A stretch of DNA of 64,000 bases from Diplosphaera chodatii (Eukaryota > Chlorophyta > Trebouxiophyceae > Prasiolales > Stichococcaceae): the NCBI GenBank assembly GCA_032358165.1, contig JAALGY010000013.1:62001-126000 (forward strand), given 5' to 3'. Within the stretch, counting starts at the first letter, position 1. Each line of letters begins with the position of its first letter. Below the pieces are notes generated by a model. The model saw nothing but the letters and a program-made list of their open reading frames with translations. It did not search any database and was not told the DNA's origin. Positions 44,130-55,755 of this stretch are shown here, piece by piece. A program made the translations under genes and the position numbers.

Positions 44130-46532
44130 TCACAGAGCATGCAGCAGCAGGGAGGCGCCGAGCAGGCCGCCGGCCAGCAGCGCGCCAGACTTGGCTGCAG
44201 GGTGTGCCGCCTGTGGCGCAGGCGCCGTGGCCGGTGCAGACGCCTCATCGCCATCCGACTCGGCCTCGGGTGCAGGGGCCTCGGCCTCCTCCTCAGCCTC
44301 GGCCGCAGCCACGCGGGCTGACACGGCTGCAGGTTGCAGGAAGGTGTCAGTGAAGTTGACGAAAGATGGCCGACGCAAGTGGACAGGCCAGTACTCGTTG
44401 CTCAGGCAGTTACCCAAGGGTGAAGCAAGCAGGTCCAGAGAAAACAGCATACATGTACGTTGCCAGCAAGTCCCAAGAAGGATGTACACGTGTACATTGC
44501 AGCGCAGCTGGACGTGTCTCACCAGCTGGGATGGTCTGTGGTGCGTCAGCCAGGTCCCTGACGGGGATGAGCACAGAGTTGATGACGTACACCTGCGCAT
44601 GAGCCAATAGACACGCATTAGCGGCAGATTCCATAGGGCTCCAACAGCAGCAGGCCCATCGGGCTTGTGGCATGGTGAGCGAAGCGTTGGTGTACGGCCC
44701 GCGACGCATTGCCCTGCAGATGAGCAGGGACGGCAGCGGACCTGGCGGTTGCACACGTCGCCGAGGTCCTGCACGATGTCGGCGGTGGAGTTGACGGCCA
44801 CGATCTCGACCTGGAGGCAGGCAGCAGGGCCGATGAGAAGTCGTTTAGGGAGCAGGTACAGCAGGCTGCTGGACCACATAGCAGGCTACTCTGGGTGCCA
44901 TGCGCAGCATGCACAGTGGCAAGAGATGGAAGACAGCGCAAGGAGTGCTGTGTTGACAGGCCAGCTGAACCGCTGTCAAGCAAGGTGGGCAGCCACCACG
45001 GGCAAAGAAGCTGCCACGGTGTGCTGTCCGACCACGTTGTGCTGTGCGGCAGAAGGCGGCAGGGTGGATAACCAGGAGCACGCACCGGGGTGACCTCGCC
45101 ATCGCTGGCGGAGCCGCTGGCCTGGGTGTCGACGGCGGCGGCGTCGGACGGGGCCCGGAACCTCAGGGGCAGGGACACGTTGGTGCCGGAGGCCTCTGAC
45201 GCCAGCTCGCCAAGCCCGGTCTGGATCGTCCGGTTGCCCAGCAGCTGTGCCTGCAGGTGCGTGACGGGGGCGGGCTTTATTGCATGAGGTGCATAATGTG
45301 ACAACACCCTGGCTCGCAGTGCCCATCCCCAAGCCCTGTGTTGCACAACGGCGTGCCGTGCGCCACAAGCAGATATCCATTGCAAGCAATCGAACACAGA
45401 TCAGTGACATCGGTGTGCTGATGGGAGCGATGGGCAGGTGGGAGATGCCGCTGGCAGCACTGGACTCAGCGCCCACACTTGAGCAGGCATTGCAGCGAGG
45501 ACCACACACCTCGGTGTACTTGTAGTCGCTGAGGAAGTGGTACGCCAAAATGGCGACGGTGGTGTTCCTCAGCTCAGCCCCCAGCAGCTGTGCTGGTGTA
45601 ACATCTGCATTGGCGGCACAGCAACAATCAAGTTGCCAAAAGGCGCTCAACACAGGATCAGAACCGCCGGCCAAGTCAGCTGCCGTGGTAACCACCCTTC
45701 TAGTGTTGAGGTTGTGACTCGGGCACGAAACGTGAAGCAGCACACAGCTTAGTGCAGGCTCACCACCTGAACGCCAACAGATCCTGTGCATGCATGGCCC
45801 CAAAGACGCTCTGGCAACTAACAGCCCTTCACTACGCACGAACACTCACCCAGGGCGGTGACGAGGGCAGTGAAGGCGGCGTCGTTGGGCAGGAAGATCG
45901 TGCTGTGGCTTGGGAACAGGTCGCTGCCGCCCAGGGCGGTCAGGGCCTGGCCTGCCACCGTCAGGTTGGCGCGAGCCGAGATGTTGGCGGGGAAGGAGCA
46001 GCCCTCGACCTCGTGCGCCTGCAGCGCATGAAACAGAGTTGGAGTTGATTTTGAAGGGCTGGACAGGTGCAACACCAACAGCGACCCTGGCACGGGACAC
46101 GGATGAGGAGACTGCGTGTCTCTCAGTGAGAGGCGTTGCAGCACAGCATCGCGAATGTGTAGCAGGCGGCGAGCCGAGTTGTGGGAATCAGCTGAGAAGG
46201 ATGATCCCGAACAGCTTTCAGCACGTGTTGTTTGGCAGCCGCGGCAAGAATGGCCGTGATCTAGACACGCAAGCCCGTATACTTTTGCCACATTGCTTCA
46301 TAGATGAAAGGTCGCAGGAGCAAATCGTGTGTTGAGCGCCATGTGTGTCTGGTGGCGACGTCATCGCGTCTCTCGCCGTCTCAGAGACACAGACAGCGGC
46401 ACTTTGGCCGAGCAGCACCCCGACAGCAGGCAAGGTGTCGGATGCCTTGCTCGAGGATGAAATCACCTGCACTGTGCTTGCGCAGAGCGCGACGAGGGCG
46501 ACGGCAGCCACGACGGCGGCGAAGCGACCCAT
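44130..46532 (-). CDS. Fasciclin (FAS1)-domain GPI-anchored surface protein
   Basis: Seven phase-consistent exons: 46467-46532, 45850-46018, 45510-45592, 45086-45250, 44742-44810, 44523-44592 and 44130-44326, giving 272 aa. The first exon is a signal peptide (MGRFAAVVAAVALVALCAST). One FAS1 domain follows: SHSTIFLPNDAAFTALVTAL (H1-like box), TTVAILAYHFLSDYKYTE (the YH region) and VYVINSVLIPVRDL (H2-like box with the usual IxxIDxVL pattern). The C-terminus is a Glu/Ala/Pro-rich spacer ending in a hydrophobic GPI-attachment signal (SGALLAGGLLGASLLLHAL). FAS1 proteins mediate cell adhesion; plant fasciclin-like arabinogalactan proteins and Volvox algal-CAM are family members. A TATA-like element lies about 240 bases upstream. 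Confidence 0.9.
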
Positions 46533-46772
46533 GTTGCTAGATAAGGGCACTCACGTCGGCAGAGCTTCACAGCGTGTTGCTTTCAGCGCTTGAACGCAGT
46601 GTGGTATTGGTTGGCGAATGCGGAAGCAAAACGGAACGGGAGTGGGCTTGCAAATTGGCAGTGAGGCTGGTGCAAGCTGGAGGACGGGCTCATTGGGTGG
46701 TTTAGATAAAGTGACATAAACCCGCCGCCTGTCACAGCCTTCCTTTCGACACCTGAAAGGCGAGAGGTCGAA

Positions 46773-46781
46773 CATATATAC
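46773..46781 (-). promoter_or_regulatory. TATA-like element upstream of the FAS1 gene
   Basis: The minus strand reads GTATATATG about 240 bases before the FAS1 start codon. It could instead serve no gene; the assignment rests on sequence and position only. Confidence 0.35.
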
Positions 46782-46940
46782 CCACTGCAGCTCCTAGGCA
46801 GCGACATTCGGCAAATCAAAGTCCAGTGCCTTGTGGCATGTGCTTGCATGTGATTGCGAGTTGCACATAGTGCAACAGTCATCATAGTTCTCATACATAT
46901 TGCCTCAAGGCTTCGTTGCCTGTCGCGGGGCCTGGAGTGA

Positions 46941-47231
46941 AGACAGCAGGGTCCCAGGCAGTGCACACAGAACACACTGCGCAAGCAGCGAGGGGTGCTG
47001 AGTGGGATATCGTGGCTCCCGACGGCGCTTGTGGTCCGATCGCTGAGCCGGGCGCTGGCAGCTGAGACCCGCTGTCACGCTGCCCGGCTCAGGCTCCGGC
47101 AACCCAGCGGCCGCGCTGTGCTGCGCTGGGCGTCCCAGGACCATACAAGCCTTGCGCCACAACTGCAGCGATTGCAGATCGCCCGGTCTGCGTGCAGTCT
47201 GAGCGTGCAGGCGCCGATCAGGCTTGCACAG
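46941..47231 (+). other. In-frame leader open ahead of the DNA ligase start, without ATG
   Basis: The ligase frame stays open upstream from 47232 to a TGA at 46938-46940. The predicted leader is Arg/Ala/Leu/Ser-rich with almost no acidic residues (TALVVRSLSRALAAETRCHA, HAARLRLRQPSGRAVLRW), typical of a mitochondrial or plastid targeting peptide. It contains no ATG; the first near-cognate codon is the GTG at 46995. An upstream exon could supply a start. Confidence 0.5.
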
Positions 47232-50200
47232 ATGTCGGGAAAAGGGCAGCGGGACATCTCGTCATTCTTTGGGAAGCCCGGCGGTTCAAAACCGGCGGCG
47301 CCCAAGGCTGCGGCAACACCGTCAGGTGCCGAAGGCAACGGCGGCAGTGGGTCAGCAAAGCCCAGCAGCGGCGGCAAAGCAGAAGCAGCTAAGGCCAGCC
47401 CGGCAAAGCCCAGGGTGAAGCTCATGGCGTCCATGACCACATCCGCTCTAACCTTTTGCGAGGTTCAGACTTAAGCATGCACATGCTGACTGTTCGCCGA
47501 CCAACTGGCATGCACATGCATAGGCCGCCAGCAGTGCACGAGGTGCGGGACTGAAGCGCCTGAAGAAAGCGGATGAGCCTGCCCAGCTGGCGAGCGGCAC
47601 CACCGCGAAGCGTAAGCTCACGCAGGCGGCAGCTGCCAGCGAGCTCGAAGACGATGTGTCAGATGTCACACCAGCAGCGGTATGCGTGACTCATGCCGAT
47701 AACTGAGGGATTGCTGTGCAATTGCTGCGACCATGCTCTGCAGGTCTCGATCAGCACATGCCAGAGCAGCCACCAGGCATTCGTGCACCGCAGGAACCAA
47801 ATGGTGTGCCAGCAGAGCAGCTGGCAGCAACCGTCCAGGCAGCGGTGCCAGCTACAGCAGGTGCTTGCACTGCATCGAGGATGCGTAAAGCACTCAAGAT
47901 GGCGTCATCGGAGGTCATGCTGACATCAGGGTGCACCGCCGTGTGCAGATGCAGCGGCGCCTTCCAATGGCAGCAGCCCTAAGCGGCGGCGAAGAGCCAG
48001 TCCCAAGAAGCAGGAAGCAGTCAGCCCGGGTGCTGATGACATGGCCAGCCCTGAGGTCAGCGGCGCACCCGCACCTGGCTCGGAGACGGATGAGGCGGAG
48101 GACGGAGGGGCAGCAGGTAACAGCAGCCCGAAGAAGGCCAAGAAGCCTGTTAAGAAGGCGGTGCTGAAGCACACTGGCCTGGAGGCTAAGGTGGGTGGCG
48201 CATTGTGCCACCTTGCACATTGACACCTGCTGAACCTGCAAACAGCAGAAATGAGTTGGCGCAGGGCGTCAATGGTAGAGACACATGGACGCCTATATGT
48301 CCTTGTGTGAACGCTGGCAGGTCGAGGGCGTGGGGTTGGGGGCAGTGGCTGCCGCAGCCAAGCACGAGGCCGTGGACGTCAGCAAGCTCATAACCTGGCA
48401 ACATGGCGCGCCTGTGCCCTTTTCATTTCTGGCCAAGGTGCACACATGCTTTCAGGGCACTGACCGCTTGCCATGCCAGCAAGTTTGTCACTCGCACAGT
48501 AGACCAGCTGCTGATATGCGCCATGACAGACGCCTCCGAAGCTATGCAGCCTGTGTAAAACGCGTTGTGACATCGACATGGCAGGATCTGTCCTCTGCAC
48601 GTTGCAGGCGTGGGAGGAGATTGCAGACGAGTCCAAGCGGCTTGCCATCACGCAGCTGCTTTGCAACGCGATGCGCGCTATCCTGGCGTCCACGCCCGGG
48701 GACCTCCTCCCGGCGCTGTACCTGTGCAGCGGCCGCGTCGCCGCCAGCCACACCGGCATCGAGCTGGGGGTCGGCGACTCCATCCTGATCAAGGTGGGAG
48801 TCGCAATCCCTCTGGAAGCCAGCACCACCAAACTGCTGGAAGGTCCCCAGTTTTGCAGTCCTTGCAGCAGCCATTCCCTGGCACACAGCCCTCAAGCAAG
48901 CATATCCATCTTGTGCAATGACGGGATCAAGCCGACCACAATCAGCCTTGGCGCAGATTCAAAGTCGTAATACACTTGTGCATGGGTAAGAGCTTTGGAT
49001 GAGACGCGATGCCGCTGCAGGCGCTGGCGGAGGCAACGGGGCGCAGCGTGAAGGAGATCCAGAAGCAGTACGACCAGGAAGGTGACCTGGGGACAGTGGC
49101 AGCCGCCGCGCGCGGCAAGCAGAAGCCGATGTTCAAGCCGCCGCCGCTTACCGTCTCTGGGGTGGGCCGCCATGAAGCGTCAGCCTCACTCTGCTCAACG
49201 CCACGCGCATGCTGACAGCCTTGCGGCGGTGGTCATTGCAGCGGCCCGTGTATGGGTGGCATCTAGATCAGATGCACGAGACTGGGTCTATCCGGACGCA
49301 CCCAAGGTCAACCACTCGTGCAAAGCATCAACAACTGTAACACCCAGGTGCACAAGGCATTCCTGGAGATCGCTCGGACCGAGGGGCAGAAGAGCCAGGA
49401 CAGGAAGAAGGCGCTGATCAACAAGCTGCTGGTGGCCGCCGGCCAGAACGAGGCCGGCTACATCATGCGCTGCCTGCAGGTGGGCCCCTGACTGCACTGG
49501 GCCCGATCGGGATCACGATGACCCTCGTACAGTACATGCCTGCGAGCCAAGACACGACCCCGGTGGTCTGCATTCAGAAGTGCTGCCATAGCTGCTCGCG
49601 GTTTGCACAATGAGGTGTTGTGCAGACAATGGCATGATGCCTCCTCTTCTGGTTCTGGTGACCTCAAGCCTCACGCGTTTCTGGGCAACTGCAGGGCAAG
49701 CTGCGCATCGGGTTGGCGGAGCAGACGGTGCTGGTGGCACTGGCGCAGGCCTCGCTGCTGCACGGGGAGAACAAGGAGCACAGCGTGAAGAAGTACGACG
49801 CCGCCCTGGCCGGCCGCCTGGAGATGGCTGCGCAGGTGTGGCTCAACCGCGCCTTGTGTTCACTGGGCACATATGCGTCACACCCAGCAATGGATGCGCT
49901 GACAATGGTGTATGTGATGCATGCTGTGTCCGGTCCTCCATCATGCATGCCCCTTGCATTGCAAGAGCTCGGTTGCAGCGCTCGGCGAGGCCGCTGACAT
50001 CTTGTACCTTTGACATGCGCAGGCAGTCAAACTGGCGTTTAGCCAGTGCCCCAGCTTCGACATCGTGGTGCCGGCCATCCTGGAGCATGGGCCCCTGGTG
50101 CGATGAAGATGAACTATGCTGTCAGCAAGCCTTGCGCCTTGCTTCGTCTCTTTCTGCTCCGCTACAGCAAGTGGTGACGCTCATCGCCAAGTCCCTGCTG

Positions 50201-53200
50201 GACCAATGGAAACAGGCCGGTTGTCAGGCATTGCATGGAAATTACTGTAGGGCCTGGCAGGCGTGGTCAAGTTCCAACCGGGCGTGCCGGTGAAGCCGAT
50301 GCTGGCCAAGCCCATGACCGGCATCAGCGAGGTGCTGCTGCGCTACTCTGCGTCACCCTCGAAAGCTGCAGCGTTTGCGCCGCCACCGGACCTGAAACCG
50401 TGACTTGACACTGCTGCGTGACCACTGCAGAAGCTGTGCAAGTCGACGTCAGCTGATGCCGCTGCAGGTGCTGGACAAGTTCCAGGACAAGCCGTTCACA
50501 TGCGAGTACAAGTATGACGGCGAGCGGGCGCAGGTCCACATCCTCGAGGGTGAGATATCATTTTCTGCATGCACATCTGTGCATGCTCACCTGTCATCCC
50601 TCTGGCAGCTCTGTTGCAGCGCCGCAGTGCACCTGTACTGCGGCGCCAAATTCTATTGTCAACATTGTGCCCACCCGTATCAGCAACTTGTCTCGATGGC
50701 CCGCAGACGGCACGGTGAAGGTGTACAGCCGCAACAGCGAGGACAACACCACCAAGTACCCCGACATCGTGGGCAGCATTCCGAAGCTGGTCAAGCCAGG
50801 CGTGAGGGGGCTGGTGCTGGACTGCGAGGCGGTCGCCTACGACCGAAAGGAGGGCAAGCTGCTGCCCTTCCAGGTGGGTAATTTCAGTGTGTGTCAGATA
50901 CATTTGTCATGTTGGTGCAATTGAACGAGTCAATCAGCGAACCACCAAGAGTAGATAAAGACCCACATGCCCTGCTGCAGCCATTTGCTCCTCCCTCTGC
51001 ATGCGTCGTCGGCCCTGGCCTTGCACTGCATGGCGTGCAGTGCAAGTGCCTGTGCTGGCCACATGAAGGACCACCAAGATTGAACCCTGTACCAATGCTT
51101 GTCAGCCTGAACCACACATACTTCCTGGTGCAGGTGCTCAGCACGCGCGCACGGAAGGATGTCAAGGTGGAGGACATCACCATCCAGGTGCGAAAGCCAT
51201 CACTGTATCATGCAGATGAGCTGTCCATGCTGTCCATCAACACCAGCTGAGAGTGGCTGGCAGAGACGGCTTGTCCACGCCAGCCATGCAGCTGCAGCAC
51301 AGCAAATTCAGCAGCAACACCGCGCCGCCCCGGGCGCAGGTGTGCTTGTACGCCTTCGACTGCCTGCACCTGAACGGGGACACGCTGATCCAGCGGCCGC
51401 TGGCGGAGCGGCGGGCGGCGCTGTACGAGTCCATCGAGGAGCGCGAGGGCGAGCTGCTGCACGCCAAGACGCTGGTGCGCGCGCAGCCTGCCCTGGTTGC
51501 ACACCATGACAGCCCGCACAGCTGCACCTGGACAGTGCTTCAGTTTGCTCGATAGGAACTCGTATCCTCAACCAGGAGACCTGCAGCTTGGCCTTGCCGC
51601 AAACATCCACAGCCCTGTTGAGATGCACAGCAGCAAGCATCGGACCGACGCCTGTGGTCAGCCCTGACAGCTGCTTGCGAGCTGCCCGCCGTCTCGTACT
51701 CTGCTGCCCTGCGTTGGGCACTTTGCAGTGTTGCGTTTCCACAGGGTCGGGGCACGAACCGGTCCCACCTGCTACGCACTTGAGCAACTCATGCCCTACG
51801 TCTTGCAGGAGTCGTCGGACCTGGAGGAGCTTGTGGTGTTCATGAACGACAGCGTGGCGGCGGGGACGGAGGGCCTCATTGTCAAGTCGCTGGACTCGAC
51901 GTACGAGCCCAGCCGCCGCTCCGTCAACTGGCTCAAGCTGAAGAAGGACTACATGGACAGCGTCGGCGACACCTTTGACGTGGTGCCCATCGGCGCCTGG
52001 TTCGGCAAGTGAGCTACGATTCCAGATTGCCATCTCTGACGTGTATATGACAGACTTATTCAATGGCTTTGCTCTGCATATGGCTGCTGTCGGACCTTCA
52101 CAAAAGCACCTGGGGTGCGGTCCCACACCTCCTGGGTCATTGCGGATGATCAGCACTTCGGAGGCCAGCTGCCGAGGCACGGCATCCTTGAGCATGGTTG
52201 CGCGTCAGACTCGGCAATGGCGATATCCATCTGCCGCTCACGATCAGGGGCAAACGGAAGGGGGTGTATGGCGCCTACCTGCTGGCGGTGTACAACGAGG
52301 AAGAGGAGCAGTATCAGACCATCTCCAAGATCGGCACCGGCTTCAGCGAGGTCATGCTGGCGGAGCTTTCCGAGTCGCTCAAGCCCGCCATCATCCCCGC
52401 GCCCAAGTCCTACTACAGGTGACTTGGTGGTCACACCCGATCTGACATCGGCAGACGTGCTGGAGCACTATTGTGCATGCCGCAGAGACCATCTTGAAGT
52501 GCCCCGGGACGTCTTGTGAGAGGGGCAGTGGCTGGTTGCCGCACGCGGCGTCGGCTGTGCACCTGCACCACGTCACCCACTGCTGCATGCGCAACCACTG
52601 ACCCTGCCTGGCAGCAAAACCCTAACGTGAGCTCTGCATCATTTACGGAGGTTGATTGCTGCTGCTGTGTGCAGGTATGGCACTGGGCCCCTGGTGGAGC
52701 CGGACGTGTGGTTCGACACGCAGCAGGTGTGGGAGGTGAAGGCCGCCGACCTGTCCATCTCGCCCCGCCACATGGCCGCCATCGGGCTGGTCGCCCCTGA
52801 CAAGGTCTCGCCCCAGCTCTCAGCAGTCAGCTGCGGTAGCTTGCTTCATTAAAGCACCTCCTCGTTTTCTTGCATACCTGTATGGTGCACGAGCGTGCGC
52901 CTAGCCTGCATAGCCTCTTGCCCAAGATATGGAGTTTGTAACATACCATTGAACTGCAGGGCATCTCCATCCGATTCCCGCGGCTGGTGCGCGTCCGAGA
53001 TGACAAGACACCCGAGCAGGCCACCAGTGCAACGCAGGTGACCACCTTGTGTATGTCTGTGCACTGTCGCTGGCGTCTCCCTGACATGGTGCCTGTACCT
53101 ACCTCCGCTTCTGCTGACCTCTCTGGGCACTGCATGTGCAGGTAATGGAGATGTATCAGGCGCAGGCGGTGCACAACCCGAAGGATAAGGCCGCCGCAGC

Positions 53201-53216
53201 CGATGACGACTACTAG
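47232..53216 (+). CDS. LIG1: ATP-dependent DNA ligase 1
   Basis: Twenty exons give about 883 aa. The ATG at 47232 precedes a PIP-box ([10 protein letters not shown]) for PCNA binding, then a disordered Lys/Pro/Ala-rich N-terminal region (exons 47232-47414, 47524-47679, about 47755-47860, 47949-48190; borders here are least sure). The DNA-binding domain spans 48321-50331 ([40 protein letters not shown]). The adenylation domain has the active-site Lys motif [12 protein letters not shown] (50468-50549), then [51 protein letters not shown] and NWLKLKKDY. The OB-fold part holds [40 protein letters not shown] and [22 protein letters not shown]. The last exon (53142-53216) ends [10 protein letters not shown]. 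It seals Okazaki fragments and repair nicks in the nucleus. A targeting-like leader is open upstream. Confidence 0.96.
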
Positions 53217-53795
53217 ATTAGCCAGCGTTATGTGTTTTGCGAGTAGCGCACAGCGCGGAGCAGAGCTGACAGACGCATTTGACGCAGTGTTGCAGTGGTG
53301 CTTCTGCTTCTCGATATGGCATGGAACCATCAGCTGCAGCCTGGCAACACAAGCGCATTTTCTGCGCATGGTTTACGCTGAGTGGCAATGTCTAGAGAGT
53401 GCAACCGTTCTGTGGACCTCGATCATCAGTCCGGTGTCGGTTTGCCAGTCCAACGCTGTAGGCAGCCCAAAACTGTTGGCAGCTGTCGCTGCACATGATA
53501 GGTCTGTCATGCGGCTTGCACTGACAGGTTGAACAAGCCGCTAGTATGCCAAAAACTGTTAACTTCTGCCCAGCTCCATGCCGGCTTGTCAGTCCCTGGT
53601 CACTCAGACGCATGCTGCCCTGCGGGCCCTGTGCTTCAGCGCTTGCCCAGCAGCTCGACATCGAACCTGCAGTGGCAGCCACAGCACGATGTGCACCCAA
53701 TGGGCGGCATCCTCCATGCGGGACGTCAAACAACAGGAGGCACTGGGAGCACACAAACATAGTAATGGTGCACACAGTGCTGCCGGCAGATATGG
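53217..53795. other. Convergent intergenic region
   Basis: This is 3'UTR sequence between the DNA ligase and FKBP stops; no supported gene. Confidence 0.5.
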
Positions 53796-55051
53796 TCAGT
53801 GATTGAAGGTTAGGGTGGCGCACAGCAGTGTGGAGTTGGGAGGGATGACGCCGCCGGCGCCGCGGGCGCCATACCCCAGCTCAGCGGGGATCCGCAACGA
53901 GCGCTTGCCGCCCTCCTGCAGGGGGTTGACAACCGAATGTGTGTCTGAGACCGCATGCCTGCAGCAGGCTGGCGGCACTGCTGTGATGCGAAAGTTGCTG
54001 CATTGCTGCATCCAACAACCAAAAAGTATCACAGGTGACGGTTGGCAGGTGCGACTCCGGCACAGCGCACCTTCATGGGCGGGATGCTGTCGTCACCCAG
54101 GATGCCCAGGTCCCACCCCTGAATCACCTGCCGGACCCCGATCTGCACAGGAATGGGGCAACACCATGTAAACATCGTTGGTCGCACAATTTGGCCCGTC
54201 CTGCCATGCACGCTGCTGCTACAGGAGGTGCACCAGCCTATGACAATGACAGGCGGCAGCGTGAGCTGGTTGCTGAAGCGCGTGTCACACGCGATGCGGG
54301 GCCTGCGTGCCTTGAACTGCAGCGGGCGCCGGCCGTAGCTGGTGTCGAACACAGAGCCATTCGTCAGCCGCCCTGTGTAGTGGCACCTGCAGCCCAGCAG
54401 CTGCCATTGACCTAGCAGCGCCACGGCTCAGAAAAAGTACCAGTTGAGCTTCCATGCATGCCAACTAACCTCAAGCTATGCCCACCTGATCAGGGCGCCT
54501 GAAACCGGCGAGGGGCCGGTGCCCTCCCGGGTGTCCTTCCACTCCAGGCCGTTGGGCGCCTTGCTGTACCCCTCGTCATCGGCAGATGCTGGCGCCGGTG
54601 CCACGCCAGCCGTCACGGCTGCACGGAATGGCACCTATGCGCTTCAGATGGGTGCTGATCGGCGTTGGTGTGTGGGAGCTCTGAACGCTCACGTACATGC
54701 TCATTTGCTGACCGCCATGCACCAGAAATCGGGAGCACGATGACATTGATGACTCGTTTTAGTGAGGGCTGTTGGTCCTCAGAGTTGGCTCACGAATGCA
54801 TCTCAGTCGGCACCTGTTGAGCGGTGCCATTGCAGACTTTTATCACATGTGAGACGCAACATGACAGTTTTCCGCAGATACGCACCAAATAAAGCTCCGG
54901 CAGACAGCAGCGCGCGGCGATCCAGCAGCGGGACGTCCGGCCGTGGCTGCTGAGATGGCGTGCTGCCCTGCGCGCAGACTGGGCGGCGCACTGGCGCTGC
55001 GGCTGCGATGCTGCTGCTACGGGCACGCTTGAGTGCAGGCCCTGCACACAT
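53796..55051 (-). CDS. Thylakoid-lumen FKBP-type peptidyl-prolyl isomerase
   Basis: Five exons, 54886-55051, 54486-54618, 54311-54386, 54071-54142 and 53796-53915, give 188 aa. The leader has an Arg/Ala/Ser-rich stroma-targeting part, then a twin-Arg hydrophobic signal (LDRRALLSAGALF joined to AVTAGVAPAPASA) with an Ala-x-Ala-like cleavage site, as in lumenal proteins imported by the Tat route. The FKBP fold follows: NGLEWKDTREGTG, CHYTGRLTNGSVFDTSYGRR, IGVRQVIQGWDLGI and KRSLRIPAELGYGARGAGGV, ending VIPPNSTLLCATLTFNH. Plant lumenal FKBPs of this class assist assembly of photosynthetic complexes. The intron between QFK and IGVRQ needs a GC donor (AAG|GCACGC) to keep both frame and family spacing. 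Confidence 0.9.
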
Positions 55052-55755
55052 GCAAAGCGTGCGTTCGCACGGTGCCCATGGCGAGGGTGACGCGAATCAG
55101 CGTACCAGCTGCAAATCTGAAGCTGTTCCATAACCGTGCAATGGGTGCGACATGTAATGCTGGCGCATGTGCATGCACGTCTCACCAGTGCAGAACGGCT
55201 TGCAGCCGAGGGGTAGCCCTGCCATGGCTGCCTGTAATGCTTAAGTATGAGCTATGAACTTATGAGCACTGGTGTGTTGAGGTGCTGATGTGAGACTGGC
55301 CAAGATATTGCTCAGCTGACCCCTGCAAATGCTGCTTCCAGACCATGCAGCAGCAGAGGGTACTGCAATTCACTGCAGGACCACAGCAAAATGTGATTGC
55401 TTCGAGTTGTCCACTTTGAATTTTATAGGGACAGCATTGCCCGATCAAAGTGGCAGATAGTTGTGCACGTGCAGTACTTGGCGATGCATACATGGCAGCA
55501 TGGCATTGTTGTCATGCGCAAGCCAACACTGACACAGCATATAAGCATGCTGACTGTCATCATCTGCAAGAAGCACGCACAGTAGTAAAGGTACAGGTCC
55601 GTCAATGTACATGTTGGGGTGTGCAGCAGCCACTGCCCGTTCGCCAGCACTTCGACAGCTTCCCGCCGATGCTGCTGCCAAATTTGCCGATTGCTGCTGG
55701 TGTCATATCCATGACAGCGATAAACCGTAGGAAACGTTCGCTGTGGCAACTGCGC
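55052..55755. other. Intergenic region between same-strand genes
   Basis: It holds the FKBP promoter side and the 3' end of the Spinster-like gene (both minus strand). No gene is supported; the sequence is AT-richer than its flanks. Confidence 0.4.
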
